64,000 bases of DNA from NCBI GenBank assembly GCA_965198905.1, contig OZ240678.1, forward strand, positions 3,596,001 to 3,660,000, read 5' to 3'. Shown here piece after piece: positions 1-8,740 of the stretch (position 1 is the stretch's first letter; each line of letters begins with the position of its first letter). The notes beneath the pieces were generated by a model, which did no database searches, had not been told where the DNA came from, and was given only the letters and a program-made list of their open reading frames with translations. The position numbers and the translations under genes were made by a program. This DNA comes from CAHJWH01 sp965198905. Lineage in GTDB: Bacteria > Pseudomonadota > Alphaproteobacteria > Caulobacterales > Caulobacteraceae.

Positions 1-2
1 AC

Positions 3-539
3 GTCGGCAAGTCCATGCGCGGTTGGTTCGAGCCGATCCGGGCCAAGGCGCGGCTCGCCCACACGCTCGATCTGAACGCCTATGACGGCTATCCCGACTT
101 GCTCGCCGACCTCTGCCAGCCGATCCCCGAGACCTACCACTCAGCCTATGACGTGGTGGTCGCCCTGGCGGTGCTGGAGTGCGTCTACGACCCGCAGGCG
201 ATGATCGACAACATCGCCTGCCTGCTGAAGCCCGGCGGCCGCACCTACCTTTTCGCGCCCTTCATCTACCAGTACCACGCCCCGGACGACCTGAGCTTCC
301 AGGACAACTATCGGTTCTCAAGAGACGGCTTGGCCTATCTGCTGCGCGACTTCCGCGACGTGGAGCTGCAGCCGGTGCGGGGGCAATACGCGACGGTGGC
401 CAACCTGCTGCCGTCCTGGAAGCTTCGCGTGGAGCCGCGGTTCGGCGGCACGCTCGGGCGGCTGCTGGACCGCTTCGCCGATCCCCGACGCAACCACCTG
501 AACGCGTCGGGCTACTACGTGACCGCGTTCAAGCGATAG
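3..539 (+). CDS. Class I SAM-dependent methyltransferase, 5' end missing
   Basis: This is the C-terminal part of a SAM-dependent methyltransferase of the Methyltransf_11 type. The reading frame is open from the first bases of the window, so the N-terminus with the SAM-binding glycine loop lies upstream; the first ATG, at 15, is probably internal. Visible are the strand-4 region YDVVVALAVLECVYDP, the helix leading to LLKPGGRTYLFAPF, and a C-terminal aromatic stretch (SGYYVTAFKR), all usual in this fold. The substrate cannot be read from the sequence. The stop is followed by a palindromic intergenic repeat and a convergent dehydratase gene. Family assignment is fairly sure, function is not. Confidence 0.75.
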   Translation, partial: VGKSMRGWFEPIRAKARLAHTLDLNAYDGYPDLLADLCQPIPETYHSAYDVVVALAVLECVYDPQAMIDNIACLLKPGGRTYLFAPFIYQYHAPDDLSFQDNYRFSRDGLAYLLRDFRDVELQPVRGQYATVANLLPSWKLRVEPRFGGTLGRLLDRFADPRRNHLNASGYYVTAFKR

Positions 540-552
540 GGCTAGGCGCCGC

Positions 553-714
553 CTCTTCTCTCCCCCTGTACAGCGGGGGGAGGGGACCGCGCGAAGCGGG
601 GTGAGGGGGGCGTCGTCGCCGCTGTCGACGCAGGTTGGCGAACGCAGCGGCGGCGACGCCCCTCCGTCCCGGCGCAAGCGCCGCGCCTCCTCCCCCGCTG
701 CGCAGGGGAGGAGA
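553..714. repeat. Long imperfect palindromic intergenic repeat
   Basis: The gap between two convergent genes is filled by a GC-rich structure. There is a hairpin near 559-581 (CTCCCCC...GGGGGGAG), another near 686-713 (CCTCCTCCCC...GGGGAGGAG), and between them inner arms (about 606-623 and 645-665) that also pair. The whole can fold as one long stem. Related CTCCCCC/GGGGGAG hairpins occur at 17609-17629 and 23251-23342, so this looks like a dispersed family. It may also serve as a two-way terminator. Confidence 0.7.
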
Positions 715-740
715 CGATGGCCACGCGCTCCTGGGTCTTC

Positions 741-1712
741 TCAGCCCTCCAGGGCGCGTATGAAGGTGTGCGGATCGACGTTGCCGCCCGAGGCCACGAC
801 CAGCGCCGTCCGACCATCGAGCGCGAGGCGCCCGCCGAGTAGCGCCGCGAGCGCCACCGCGCCGCCGGGCTCCAGCACCATCTTCAGGTGGCGGAAGGCG
901 AAGGCCATGGCGGCGAGCGCGTCTTCGTCGGTGGCGCTTAGAGCACCGGCCAGCCGCGACCCGTTGATGGCGAAGGTGGCCGCCCCAGGCTCCGGCGCCA
1001 TCAGGGCGTCGCAGAGGCTAGGCGCGGCCGTCTCGACCCGAACGGGACGACCGGCGGCGAGGCTGGCGGCGTGGTCGGCGAACCCTTCGGGTTCGACCAC
1101 GTATAGCTCGGTGGTGGGCGACAGCCGCTCGAACGCCAGAGCGATGCCGGCCATCAGCCCGCCGCCGGACGCTGGGCAGAGCAGCACGTCCGCCACCACC
1201 CCCAACGTGCTCAGCTGCGTCGCCGCCTCCAGGCCGCACGTGCCTTGGCCGCAGATGACGTAGGGATCGTCGAAGGCGGGAACGACGACGGCGCCGCGCT
1301 CGGCGGCGACGCGCTCGGCGATGGCTTCGCGGCTCTCGGTGTAGCGGTTGTAGGCGATTACTTCGGCCCCGTAGCCGAGCGTCGCCTCCACCTTGATGCG
1401 CGGCGCGTCAGACGGCATCACGATTACGGCCGGGCAGCCCACCATCCGCGCCGCCGCCGCCACACCCTGGGCATGGTTGCCGGAGGAAAAGGCGACCACG
1501 CCGCGCCGTCGCTCGTCCTGGCTGAGTCGGGACAGGCGGTTATAAGCGCCGCGGAACTTGAACGAACCGGTGCGCTGCAGCGCCTCCGCCTTTACGAACA
1601 CGCGGCCGCCCGCCACCTGGTCCAAGGCGTCTGCGCGGAGAAGCGGCGTCTCCACCGCGTGGCCTTTGAGGCGAGCGGCTGCGTCGACGATGGCCTCGAA
1701 ATCGGGCGTCAT
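741..1712 (-). CDS. PLP-dependent threonine/serine dehydratase (fold type II)
   Basis: This is a 323-residue pyridoxal-phosphate enzyme of the threonine dehydratase/serine racemase group, which deaminates L-threonine or L-serine to the 2-oxo acid. The PLP lysine is in SFKFRGA (Lys52), the substrate loop is SSGNHAQG, the phosphate-binding loop is SGGGLMAGIA, and the C-terminus has VVASGGNVD. It has no C-terminal regulatory ACT domain, so it resembles the short catabolic or racemase-like forms rather than biosynthetic IlvA. The frame is open much further upstream, but ATG at 1712 gives the normal N-terminus (MTPDFEAIVDAA). It is divergent from the methyltransferase gene at 1794. Exact substrate is open. 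Confidence 0.88.
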   Translation of the reverse strand: MTPDFEAIVDAAARLKGHAVETPLLRADALDQVAGGRVFVKAEALQRTGSFKFRGAYNRLSRLSQDERRRGVVAFSSGNHAQGVAAAARMVGCPAVIVMPSDAPRIKVEATLGYGAEVIAYNRYTESREAIAERVAAERGAVVVPAFDDPYVICGQGTCGLEAATQLSTLGVVADVLLCPASGGGLMAGIALAFERLSPTTELYVVEPEGFADHAASLAAGRPVRVETAAPSLCDALMAPEPGAATFAINGSRLAGALSATDEDALAAMAFAFRHLKMVLEPGGAVALAALLGGRLALDGRTALVVASGGNVDPHTFIRALEG

Positions 1713-1793
1713 GGCGCGCGCTCTTGCCAGCGGCGGGAGCCGAAGTCGAGCCGCGGCTGGACGAGACCGCGACCCTGGCGCTAAGCGAACCGG

Positions 1794-2735
1794 GTGAGCG
1801 ATCCCTCCATCCTTGCCGGCGTCGCGCCGTCCCACCCGCCGCTGGCCGCCGAGCCGACCATCCTGCGGACCCTCCCTTGGAGCGATTACGCCCTGCTGGA
1901 CAGTGGAGAGGGCGCCAAGCTGGAGCGGTATGGCCGCTTCACCGTCGTGCGGCCCGAACCACAGTGTTTCTGGCCGCGGCGCCTTTCTGCGGAGACATGG
2001 TCGACCGCCAGCGCCACCTTCGACCCCTCCGACGAGGAGGACGCCGGTCGTTGGCGGCTGACCGGCGCGGTGCCGGAAGCTTGGCCGCTGGCATGGGGCG
2101 AGACGCGCTTCAAGGCGCGCCTGACCAGCTTCCGTCACCTGGCCTTCTTCCCGGAGCAGGCGGCCAACTGGGCGTGGCTGGACCACCGCGTGCGGGGGCT
2201 GGAGTCGGCGCCCAAGGTGCTCAACCTGTTCGGCTATACGGGGGTGGCGAGCCTGGTCTGTGCGGCGGCAGGCGCCGCGGTGACCCATGTGGACGCCTCC
2301 AAGAAGGCCATCGGCTGGGCTCGCGAGAATGCGGAGATGGCGGGGCTCGCCGATCGTCCCGTCCGCTGGATCTGCGAGGACGCCCGCCGCTATCTGGCAC
2401 GGGAAGCCAAACGCGGATCGCGCTACCAGGGCATCATCCTGGACCCGCCCAAATATGGTCGCGGGCCGGCGGGGGAGGTCTGGCGGCTGTTCGAGGACCT
2501 GCCGGAGTTGGTCGGACTGTGCGCCGAGCTGCTGGCGGACGACGCCGACTTCCTGCTGCTCAACGCTTACGCCGCACGCATTTCCGGCCTGTCCCTGGCG
2601 AACCTCGTATCCGGCGCGCTGGCGGGGCGGGGAGGGACGGTGGACTGGGGCGAGTTGGCGCTGCGCGAGGACGAGGCGGCGGGATCGCCGCGCGAGATTG
2701 GGCTGTCCTTCTTCGCCCGTTGGCGGCGAGGCTGA
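1794..2735 (+). CDS. RlmI-like class I SAM-dependent methyltransferase
   Basis: This 313-residue protein resembles the RlmI/RlmK group that methylates 23S rRNA. Motifs are NLFGYTGVASLVCAAAGA (SAM loop), THVDASKKAIGWARENAEMAG, ICEDARRYL and the catalytic-type DPPKYGRG. It lacks the N-terminal PUA domain of RlmI. Start is a GTG at 1794; no ATG lies close by in frame. The stop codon overlaps the start of the next gene (TGATG at 2733-2737), so the two RNA-methyltransferase-like genes are probably translated together. The RNA target is inferred from family only. Confidence 0.82.
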   Translation: MSDPSILAGVAPSHPPLAAEPTILRTLPWSDYALLDSGEGAKLERYGRFTVVRPEPQCFWPRRLSAETWSTASATFDPSDEEDAGRWRLTGAVPEAWPLAWGETRFKARLTSFRHLAFFPEQAANWAWLDHRVRGLESAPKVLNLFGYTGVASLVCAAAGAAVTHVDASKKAIGWARENAEMAGLADRPVRWICEDARRYLAREAKRGSRYQGIILDPPKYGRGPAGEVWRLFEDLPELVGLCAELLADDADFLLLNAYAARISGLSLANLVSGALAGRGGTVDWGELALREDEAAGSPREIGLSFFARWRRG

Positions 2736-3532
2736 TGGCTGCCCCCGATCCCCGCCGCATCACGTCGCTGACCAACCCCCTGGTGAAGCTCGCCCGTGGG
2801 CTGAACCTGCGCAAGGAGCGCGAGGCCAGCGGGCTGTTCCTGGCCGAGGGCCTGAAGATCGTCGGGGAAGCGGTCGACCTGGGCCACGCTCCGCGTTTCC
2901 TGTTGCACGGACCGCAAACCGACCATCCGGTGCTCCAGCGCGCCGTTCTCGCCACGCGCGAAGCCGGTGGCGAGGTGGTTGAGGTCAGCCGCGAGGTGCT
3001 GGAAAAGATCGCCCGCCGCGACAACCCCCAGGCCGTGCTCGGCATTTTTCCACAATGTTTTTCGGCGATCGAGACCCTCCTTCCGGCGGCGGCGCGCTGC
3101 TGGGTGGCGCTGCAGGCCGTGCGCGATCCTGGAAACTTGGGGACCATCGTGCGGACGGCGGACGCGGCGGGGTGCGGCGGCGTGATCCTGGTGGGGGAGT
3201 GCTGCGATCCCTTTTCGGTGGAAGCCGTCCGCGCGACAATGGGGTCGATCTTCGCGGTGCCCATTTTCAAGCTCGATGTCGACGCTTTCCTGGCGTGGCG
3301 CACCCGCTGGCCGGGATCGGTGGTCGGGACCTTGCTGAGCGCGCAGCTCGACTACCGAGCGGCGGATTACCGCGCGCCCAGCCTCATTCTGATGGGCAAC
3401 GAGCAGGCGGGCCTGCCGCCGAACCTCGCCGCGGCCTGCGACGTGGCGGTGAAGATACCGATGCGCGGCCGCGCCGACAGCCTCAACCTCTCAGTCGCGA
3501 CCGGCGTCATGATCTACGCCGCGACCGGGTGA
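2735..3532 (+). CDS. TrmH/SpoU-family RNA 2'-O-methyltransferase
   Basis: This 265-residue SPOUT methyltransferase is likely to act on rRNA or tRNA ribose. It has an N-terminal RNA-substrate-binding domain (ITSLTNPLVKLARGLNLRKERE...FLAEGLKIV is typical). The trefoil-knot motifs are NLGTIVRTADAAG (motif 1), ILMGNEQAGLP (motif 2) and IPMRGRADSLNLSVATGVMIY (motif 3). Its ATG overlaps the stop of the upstream methyltransferase gene, indicating one operon. The end of the gene forms half of an inverted repeat shared with the convergent gene at 3558. Family is certain, target position is not. Confidence 0.93.
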   Translation: MAAPDPRRITSLTNPLVKLARGLNLRKEREASGLFLAEGLKIVGEAVDLGHAPRFLLHGPQTDHPVLQRAVLATREAGGEVVEVSREVLEKIARRDNPQAVLGIFPQCFSAIETLLPAAARCWVALQAVRDPGNLGTIVRTADAAGCGGVILVGECCDPFSVEAVRATMGSIFAVPIFKLDVDAFLAWRTRWPGSVVGTLLSAQLDYRAADYRAPSLILMGNEQAGLPPNLAAACDVAVKIPMRGRADSLNLSVATGVMIYAATG

Positions 3533-3562
3533 GCGATGTCGCCCCGGCGAGCGTCGCTCACC
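3528..3562. terminator. Inverted repeat spanning two convergent stop codons
   Basis: GGTGAGCGA at 3528-3536 pairs perfectly with TCGCTCACC at 3554-3562. Each arm contains the stop codon of one of the two converging genes. The position suggests a two-way transcription terminator, although no T run follows. Confidence 0.45.
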
Positions 3563-4103
3563 ATCTCGCTCCGCCGTCGCGCAGGATCGGGCACTCGTTG
3601 GAGATCAGCTCGACGTTCAGGCTGATGCGGAAGAAGGGCGACGTCTGGGCGACCGGCTTGTGCAGCAGCCAGCGCGGAAACAGATACAGCCAGCCCTCCT
3701 GCGGCGTCGTCTTCAGCAGGTGCTCGCGGAAGAGGAACCAGAGCTGCCCGGCGCTGTCCGGCACGCTCAGATAATAGACGCCGTTGATCGTGGAGGTGGT
3801 TAGATGGTCGTGCCACACCGAGGCGCCGCGCACGTCGTTCTGGACGTAGGCGAAGCACTGCCGCGTCGACGCGGCATGGAGCGTGAAAGGATCGAATGCC
3901 TGGATGCACGCGGACATAAAGGCGTCGTAGAGCCGCTCGAAGGTCTCGTCCGGGGAACGAATGGGAAAGCTGTGCTGGTCCTTGGGCGCCGACCAGGCGC
4001 GAAACTCGCCCAGGACAACCTCCCTGGTCCGCTCACGATCCGCCGCGAGCTGCGGCAGAGGCGTACGCACCACCCACGGAAAGTCGCCGAACACCCGCTC
4101 CAC
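3558..4103 (-). CDS. Putative 2OG-Fe(II) oxygenase-like protein
   Basis: This 181-residue protein resembles the small bacterial 2-oxoglutarate/Fe(II) oxygenase family with the HxD/H...H...R arrangement. The proximal metal site is SVWHDHLTTSTINGVYYL, the distal histidine is in LYLFPRWLLHKPV, and the cosubstrate arginine is in FFRISLNVEL. These sit in the order and spacing expected of a double-stranded beta-helix. The N-terminus (ERVFGDFPWVVRTPL) matches the usual opening of such proteins. Substrate is unknown. It is convergent with the SpoU gene, and the next gene (lpdA) is divergent across a 267-bp gap. Confidence 0.62.
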   Translation of the reverse strand: MERVFGDFPWVVRTPLPQLAADRERTREVVLGEFRAWSAPKDQHSFPIRSPDETFERLYDAFMSACIQAFDPFTLHAASTRQCFAYVQNDVRGASVWHDHLTTSTINGVYYLSVPDSAGQLWFLFREHLLKTTPQEGWLYLFPRWLLHKPVAQTSPFFRISLNVELISNECPILRDGGARW

Positions 4104-4370
4104 GGCCGATCTCCTCTCGTCATGCCTAAAGAGGGATGATCTGGGCGTCCAGACCCAGCCGAACTTCGGCGAAGAGGTGAAGGACGAGGAGGGCTTCGGG
4201 CGCGTTGAAGGCGGCCCAGGCTATCCACATCTAAGGGCTTAGGCCTTGCGAAAGCGGAAGTTTCCTGCGCGTGGGAAGGCCTGAAGATCGACGCTTGGAC
4301 CGATACCCGGAACTACCGTCGTCCAGCTGAATAAGGGCGAAGCCGCCGCCCCCGCGACCTGAGGAATCAA

Positions 4371-5768
4371 ATGACCCAATACGACGTCGTCATCATCGGA
4401 GGTGGTCCGGGCGGCTACAACGCCGCCATCCGCGCGGGCCAGCTGGGACTGAAGGTCGCCTGCGTGGAGATGCGCAAGACCTTGGGCGGCACCTGCCTGA
4501 ACGTGGGCTGCATTCCGTCCAAGGCGCTCCTCCATGCGTCGGAGATGTTCGCCGAGGCCAAGACCGGCTTCGCCTCGCTCGGCATCAAGGTGACCCCGGA
4601 ACTCGACCTGCCCCAGATGCACAAGCAAAAGGGTGAGAGCGTCACGGCCCTGACCAAGGGCATCGAGTTCCTGTTCAAGAAAAACAAGGCCGAATGGATC
4701 AAGGGCGCAGGCTCCATTGCTGGGCCCGGCAAGGTGTTGGTCAAGGCGGAAGACGGTTCCGAGCAGACGCTGGAGACCAAAAACATCGTGATCGCCACGG
4801 GTTCAGAACCCTCCCGCGTTCCGGGCTTGGAAGTTGACCAGAAGCGAATCGTCGATTCCACCGGCGCACTGGCCATCCCTGAGGTGCCAAAGAAGCTCCT
4901 GATCATCGGCGCCGGCATCATCGGGCTGGAACTCGGCTCGGTATGGCGGCGGCTGGGCGCCGAGGTCGAGGTGGTCGAGTTCCTGGACCGCATCATTCCG
5001 GGCGCCGATGGCGAAATCGCGACCGCTTTCCAGCGAGCCTTGACCAAGCAGGGCTTCAAGTTCCGGCTGGGGGTCAAGGTCACCGGCGCCAAGACGTCCG
5101 ACGCCGGCGTGACGGTGAGCGTCGAACCCAAGGTGGGCGGCCCGGCGGAGACCATGGAGGCCGACATGGTGCTGGTGGCCGTGGGCCGCCGCCCGTTCAC
5201 CGAGCACCTGGGGTTGGACACCGTGGGTGTGAAGCCGGATCCCAGGGGCTTCATCGACACCGACCACTATAAGACCTCCGCCGAGGGCGTCTGGGCCATC
5301 GGCGACGTCACCCACGGACCGATGCTTGCGCACAAGGCGGAGGACGAGGCGGTGGCCTGCATCGAGCTGATCGCCGGCAAGGCCGGCCACGTGAATTACG
5401 ACGTCATTCCCGGCGTGATCTACACCGCACCGGAAGTCGCCTGGGTCGGCAAGACGGAAGAGGAGCTGAAAGCCAAGGGCGTCGACTTCAAGGTCGGCAA
5501 GTTCCCCTTCGCGGCCAACTCACGCGCCAAGGTGAACCACGAGGCGGAAGGCTTCGTCAAAGTTCTGGCCGACGCCAAGACCGACCGCATCCTGGGGGTC
5601 CACATGATCGGACCCTCGGTCAGCGAGATGATCGGCGAATACTGCGTGGCCATGGAGTTCGGCGCCGCATCCGAGGACGTGGCCCGCACCTCGCATCCCC
5701 ATCCGACCCGGTCGGAAGCCCTGCGCCAAGCGGCTATGGGCGTTGAGGGCTGGACAATGCAGGCTTGA
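4371..5768 (+). CDS. lpdA: Dihydrolipoyl dehydrogenase (E3)
   Basis: This 465-residue flavoprotein reoxidises the dihydrolipoyl groups of 2-oxo-acid dehydrogenase complexes with NAD+. The FAD loop is VVIIGGGPGGYNAAIRAGQLG. The redox disulphide is GGTCLNVGC (Cys42, Cys47), the NAD loop is LLIIGAGIIGLELGSVW, the second FAD motif is GVWAIGDVTHGPMLAHKAEDE, and the active-site histidine pair is in TSHPHPT near the C-terminus. Length is standard. A GAGGA Shine-Dalgarno lies just upstream. The E1/E2 genes often found beside lpdA are not here; the gene stands alone. Confidence 0.97.
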   Translation: MTQYDVVIIGGGPGGYNAAIRAGQLGLKVACVEMRKTLGGTCLNVGCIPSKALLHASEMFAEAKTGFASLGIKVTPELDLPQMHKQKGESVTALTKGIEFLFKKNKAEWIKGAGSIAGPGKVLVKAEDGSEQTLETKNIVIATGSEPSRVPGLEVDQKRIVDSTGALAIPEVPKKLLIIGAGIIGLELGSVWRRLGAEVEVVEFLDRIIPGADGEIATAFQRALTKQGFKFRLGVKVTGAKTSDAGVTVSVEPKVGGPAETMEADMVLVAVGRRPFTEHLGLDTVGVKPDPRGFIDTDHYKTSAEGVWAIGDVTHGPMLAHKAEDEAVACIELIAGKAGHVNYDVIPGVIYTAPEVAWVGKTEEELKAKGVDFKVGKFPFAANSRAKVNHEAEGFVKVLADAKTDRILGVHMIGPSVSEMIGEYCVAMEFGAASEDVARTSHPHPTRSEALRQAAMGVEGWTMQA

Positions 5769-5946
5769 CGCACCTGGGAAACCGCAGGGTGGGATCTGAC
5801 GCGTCTAAGCTGGCTCTAGACCGACAGCGACGCAGCATTTCACAGGCGACGCGCTTGACAGAGGCAGGCTTTTCGCATCGCGCAGCGCTGCCGCGGCCAT
5901 GACGATCGTGGAAGCGACGCCGCCCGACCGCGTTTGAGCGCAGGCC

Positions 5947-5997
5947 TTGACGCACTGCACAAATGGCGTAGAGCTAATCGATACCGTACGGTACGGT
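5947..5997 (+). promoter_or_regulatory. Promoter and palindromic operator of the efflux operon
   Basis: A -35-like TTGACG lies at 5947-5952, with a weak -10 region near 5969-5976. Immediately downstream is the perfect 12-bp palindrome TACCGTACGGTA (5982-5993), followed by a further overlapping ACGGT. Such palindromes at the start of efflux operons are typical TetR-family operators (inference). The site lies 25 bp before the operon's first ATG. Confidence 0.6.
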
Positions 5998-6017
5998 CAA
6001 ACCCATGGCGTTTCGAG

Positions 6018-7475
6018 ATGTCGGTCACTTTCGCAGGTAGGGCGCTGCGGCTCGCGGGCTGCTCTCTCGCTGTTTATCTTCTCGCCGCCTGTGCTCCGAC
6101 GCTCGGCCCGAAGCCCACCTTATCGCGGCCGCAAGCCTACGCCACGCGTCAGAGCTTCGTCGCACCGGCGGTCGCATGGCCGTCGGATCGATGGTGGGAG
6201 ACTTACAACGATCTCCAGCTCGACACTCTGGAAAGCGAGGCTCTGCAGGGCGCGCCCAACCTCAAGGCGGCCATGGCGCGAGTGCGTGTGGCCCGCTCAA
6301 CCGTGGAGACCACCCGCGCGGCCCTTCTGCCGCAGTTCAGCGGCGAAGGAGGCATTCAGACTACCAAGCAGAGCTTGAACGAGGGTTATCCTCCGCAATT
6401 TCAGGAATTCCTGCCGGCCGGCTTCCATACCCAGACCCGGATCGCTGCTGATCTGGATTGGCAGCTCGACTTCTTCGGCCGCAATCGCGCGGCCCTGGCG
6501 GCCGCAACGTCGACGGCGAAGGCGGCCGAGGCGGATGAGGCGGCGGCCCGCCTCCAGCTGACGGTGGCGGTGGCCAGCGCATATGCGGACCTGATCCGGC
6601 TCTATGCGGACCGCGACGAAGCCGTGGATGCATTGCGGGTGCGCCGCCAGACCTTGCAGCTCGTCAGCCAACGCCTGCAGAACGGACTGGAGACCCGTGG
6701 CGAGTTCAGCCAGCAGGCGGAATTCGTCCCCGCCGCTCAGGGCGATGTCGACGCTCTCGACCGCGAAATCCTTGCCAGCCGCCACCAGATCGCCGCCTTG
6801 ATCGGCTCGGGCCCAGACCGCGGTCTGCAGATCGCGCGCCCCAAGGCGTCAGGTCTGCACGCCTTCGGCCTGCCAGACCACCTCGCCGTCGATCTGATCG
6901 GGCGCCGTCCCGATCTCGTAGCCGCCCGGTTGCGCGCGGCCGCTGCGGCCAAGCAGATCAAGGTTGCACGCGCCGACTTCTATCCCAACGTCGACCTCAC
7001 AGCCCTCTATGGGATTCAGTCCCTGGGGATCAACGAACTGTTCCGATACAGCTCGGTCATCGGGGCGATCGGCCCTGCGATCCGATTGCCGATCTTCTCC
7101 GAGGGCCGGCTGGAGGGCGCCTATCGTGGCGCCCGGGCCGAGTACGACTTGGCCGCGGCGAATTACGACCAGACCCTGGCCAACGCCTTGCGCGAGGTCG
7201 CCGACGCCATCACCGCTGAGCGCGCCTTGGCCAGCCAGCTCAGGGACGCCCAGGCCCAGGTCGTGTCGGCCGACGACGCCTTCAACATCGCGACGCTTCG
7301 CTACAAAGGCGGGCTATCGCCTTATCTGAACGTGCTGACGGCGGAAAACGGGGCGCTTGCGGCGCGTCGCAACGTCGCCGACCTGCAGGCGCAGGCGATC
7401 TCCCTGGACGTAGCGCTGGTGCAGGCGCTTGGGGGCGGCTTCACCGTCTCCGACACCCGCCTGGCCGCTCGTTGA
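6018..7475 (+). CDS. NodT/OprM-type outer-membrane efflux lipoprotein
   Basis: This 485-residue TolC-like channel should anchor a tripartite drug exporter in the outer membrane. It has a lipoprotein signal with lipobox LLAAC (Cys25), then two OEP repeats; typical motifs are WWETYNDLQLDTLESEAL, RIAADLDWQLDFFGRNRAA, IGRRPDLVAARLRAAAAAKQI and RYKGGLSPYLNVLTAE. ATG at 6018 is chosen because it yields the signal peptide. The longer frame from 5934 would place the promoter and operator inside the gene. It is followed 15 bp later by the adaptor gene. NodT-family lipoproteins pair with RND as well as MFS pumps; here the neighbours are of MFS type. Confidence 0.93.
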   Translation: MSVTFAGRALRLAGCSLAVYLLAACAPTLGPKPTLSRPQAYATRQSFVAPAVAWPSDRWWETYNDLQLDTLESEALQGAPNLKAAMARVRVARSTVETTRAALLPQFSGEGGIQTTKQSLNEGYPPQFQEFLPAGFHTQTRIAADLDWQLDFFGRNRAALAAATSTAKAAEADEAAARLQLTVAVASAYADLIRLYADRDEAVDALRVRRQTLQLVSQRLQNGLETRGEFSQQAEFVPAAQGDVDALDREILASRHQIAALIGSGPDRGLQIARPKASGLHAFGLPDHLAVDLIGRRPDLVAARLRAAAAAKQIKVARADFYPNVDLTALYGIQSLGINELFRYSSVIGAIGPAIRLPIFSEGRLEGAYRGARAEYDLAAANYDQTLANALREVADAITAERALASQLRDAQAQVVSADDAFNIATLRYKGGLSPYLNVLTAENGALAARRNVADLQAQAISLDVALVQALGGGFTVSDTRLAAR

Positions 7476-7490
7476 TGCAAGGATCATCCC

Positions 7491-8723
7491 ATGGCTGATG
7501 ACCAAAGCCTGCCTTCGAGCCACGGCGTCTCCCAGGTCCGCGCGCCGCCTGTGGTCCCTGTCGAACCCGTCAGCCACCCCAGGTCGAACCGAAAACGCTG
7601 GTTCGGCCTGCTGGGTGCTGTGATCCTGGTCGCAGCGGTCGGTTACGGCCTCTACGACGTTCTGGTGCTCTCGCACTTCGTCTCCACAGACGACGCCTAT
7701 GTCGGCGCCGACGTGGCCGAGATCACGCCACAGGTGAACGGCCAGGTGCAAAGCGTGGCTGTCGCCGACACCCAGGCGGTCAAGGCCGGCCAGGTGCTGG
7801 TCGTGATCGACCCGTCCGACGCCAAGTTGGCGCTCGCCCAGGCCCAGGCTGAATACGGACGCGCGGTCCGGCGCGTGCAGCAATACATGGCCAACGACCA
7901 GGCTTCCGGCGCCCAGATCCAGGCGCGCGATGCGGACCTGCTCCGCGCCAAGGCCTTGCTGGCGTCCGCCCAGAGCGACGTCGACCGCACCGCGCTCGAC
8001 CTGAAGCGGCGCGAGGCGCTCTCCGCGTCGGGCGCGGTTTCGGGCGAAGAGCTGAGCACGGCGAAAAACGCCTATCAGACTGCGCTCGCCAACCTTGATG
8101 CCACCAAGGCCGCCGGCGCCCAGGACGTGGCCAACAAGACGGTGGCGGAGGGCCAGCTGGCTTCGTCCATGGCCCTGACCCAGGGCTCCAGCCTGAACGA
8201 AAATCCCGAGGTGGCCGCGGCCAAGGCCGCCGTCGACGTCGCTGAGCTCAACCTCTCCCGCACCATCCTGCGCGCGCCGTTCGACGGCGTGGTCGCCCAG
8301 CGCCAGGTGCAGCTCGGCCAGAGGGTGGCCATCGGCACTCAGCTGATGACGGTGGTGCCGGTGGACCAGGTCTATGTGAACGCCAACTTCAAGGAGGTGC
8401 AGCTGCGCAAGGTCGAGGTGGGCCAGCCCGCCGAACTAACCGCCGACCGCTACGGCAAGGGCGTGGTGTTCCATGGTCGGGTGGCGGGGCTCTCCGGGGG
8501 GACGGGGTCGGCCTTCGCCCTGATCCCGGCGCAGAACGCGACGGGCAACTGGATCAAGGTGGTTCAGCGGCTCCCCGTCCGCATCCGGCTCGATCCGCGT
8601 GAACTGCGGCTGCATCCGCTGCGGGTCGGACTTTCGATGGACGTCAAGGTCGACGTCGCGTCGCCCGGCGCCAAGCCTGCCGTTCGCCAGTCCGCCTCCT
8701 CGCCCGCCAACAGCGACCTCTGA
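7491..8723 (+). CDS. EmrA-like HlyD-family membrane fusion protein
   Basis: This 410-residue periplasmic adaptor links the inner-membrane transporter to the outer-membrane channel. It has one transmembrane segment (about residues 38-58), then the half-motif TDDAYVGADVAEITPQVNGQV of the lipoyl domain, a long alpha-hairpin rich in Ala, Gln and Lys (about 105-235), the second lipoyl half (ILRAPFDGVVAQRQVQLGQRV) and a beta-barrel (VYVNANFKEVQLRKVEVGQ). This order is that of EmrA/VceA proteins. It starts at ATG 7491, 15 bp after the lipoprotein gene, and ends 17 bp before the transporter gene. Confidence 0.93.
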   Translation: MADDQSLPSSHGVSQVRAPPVVPVEPVSHPRSNRKRWFGLLGAVILVAAVGYGLYDVLVLSHFVSTDDAYVGADVAEITPQVNGQVQSVAVADTQAVKAGQVLVVIDPSDAKLALAQAQAEYGRAVRRVQQYMANDQASGAQIQARDADLLRAKALLASAQSDVDRTALDLKRREALSASGAVSGEELSTAKNAYQTALANLDATKAAGAQDVANKTVAEGQLASSMALTQGSSLNENPEVAAAKAAVDVAELNLSRTILRAPFDGVVAQRQVQLGQRVAIGTQLMTVVPVDQVYVNANFKEVQLRKVEVGQPAELTADRYGKGVVFHGRVAGLSGGTGSAFALIPAQNATGNWIKVVQRLPVRIRLDPRELRLHPLRVGLSMDVKVDVASPGAKPAVRQSASSPANSDL

Positions 8724-8740
8724 GCACAGGAGCGCGACGC

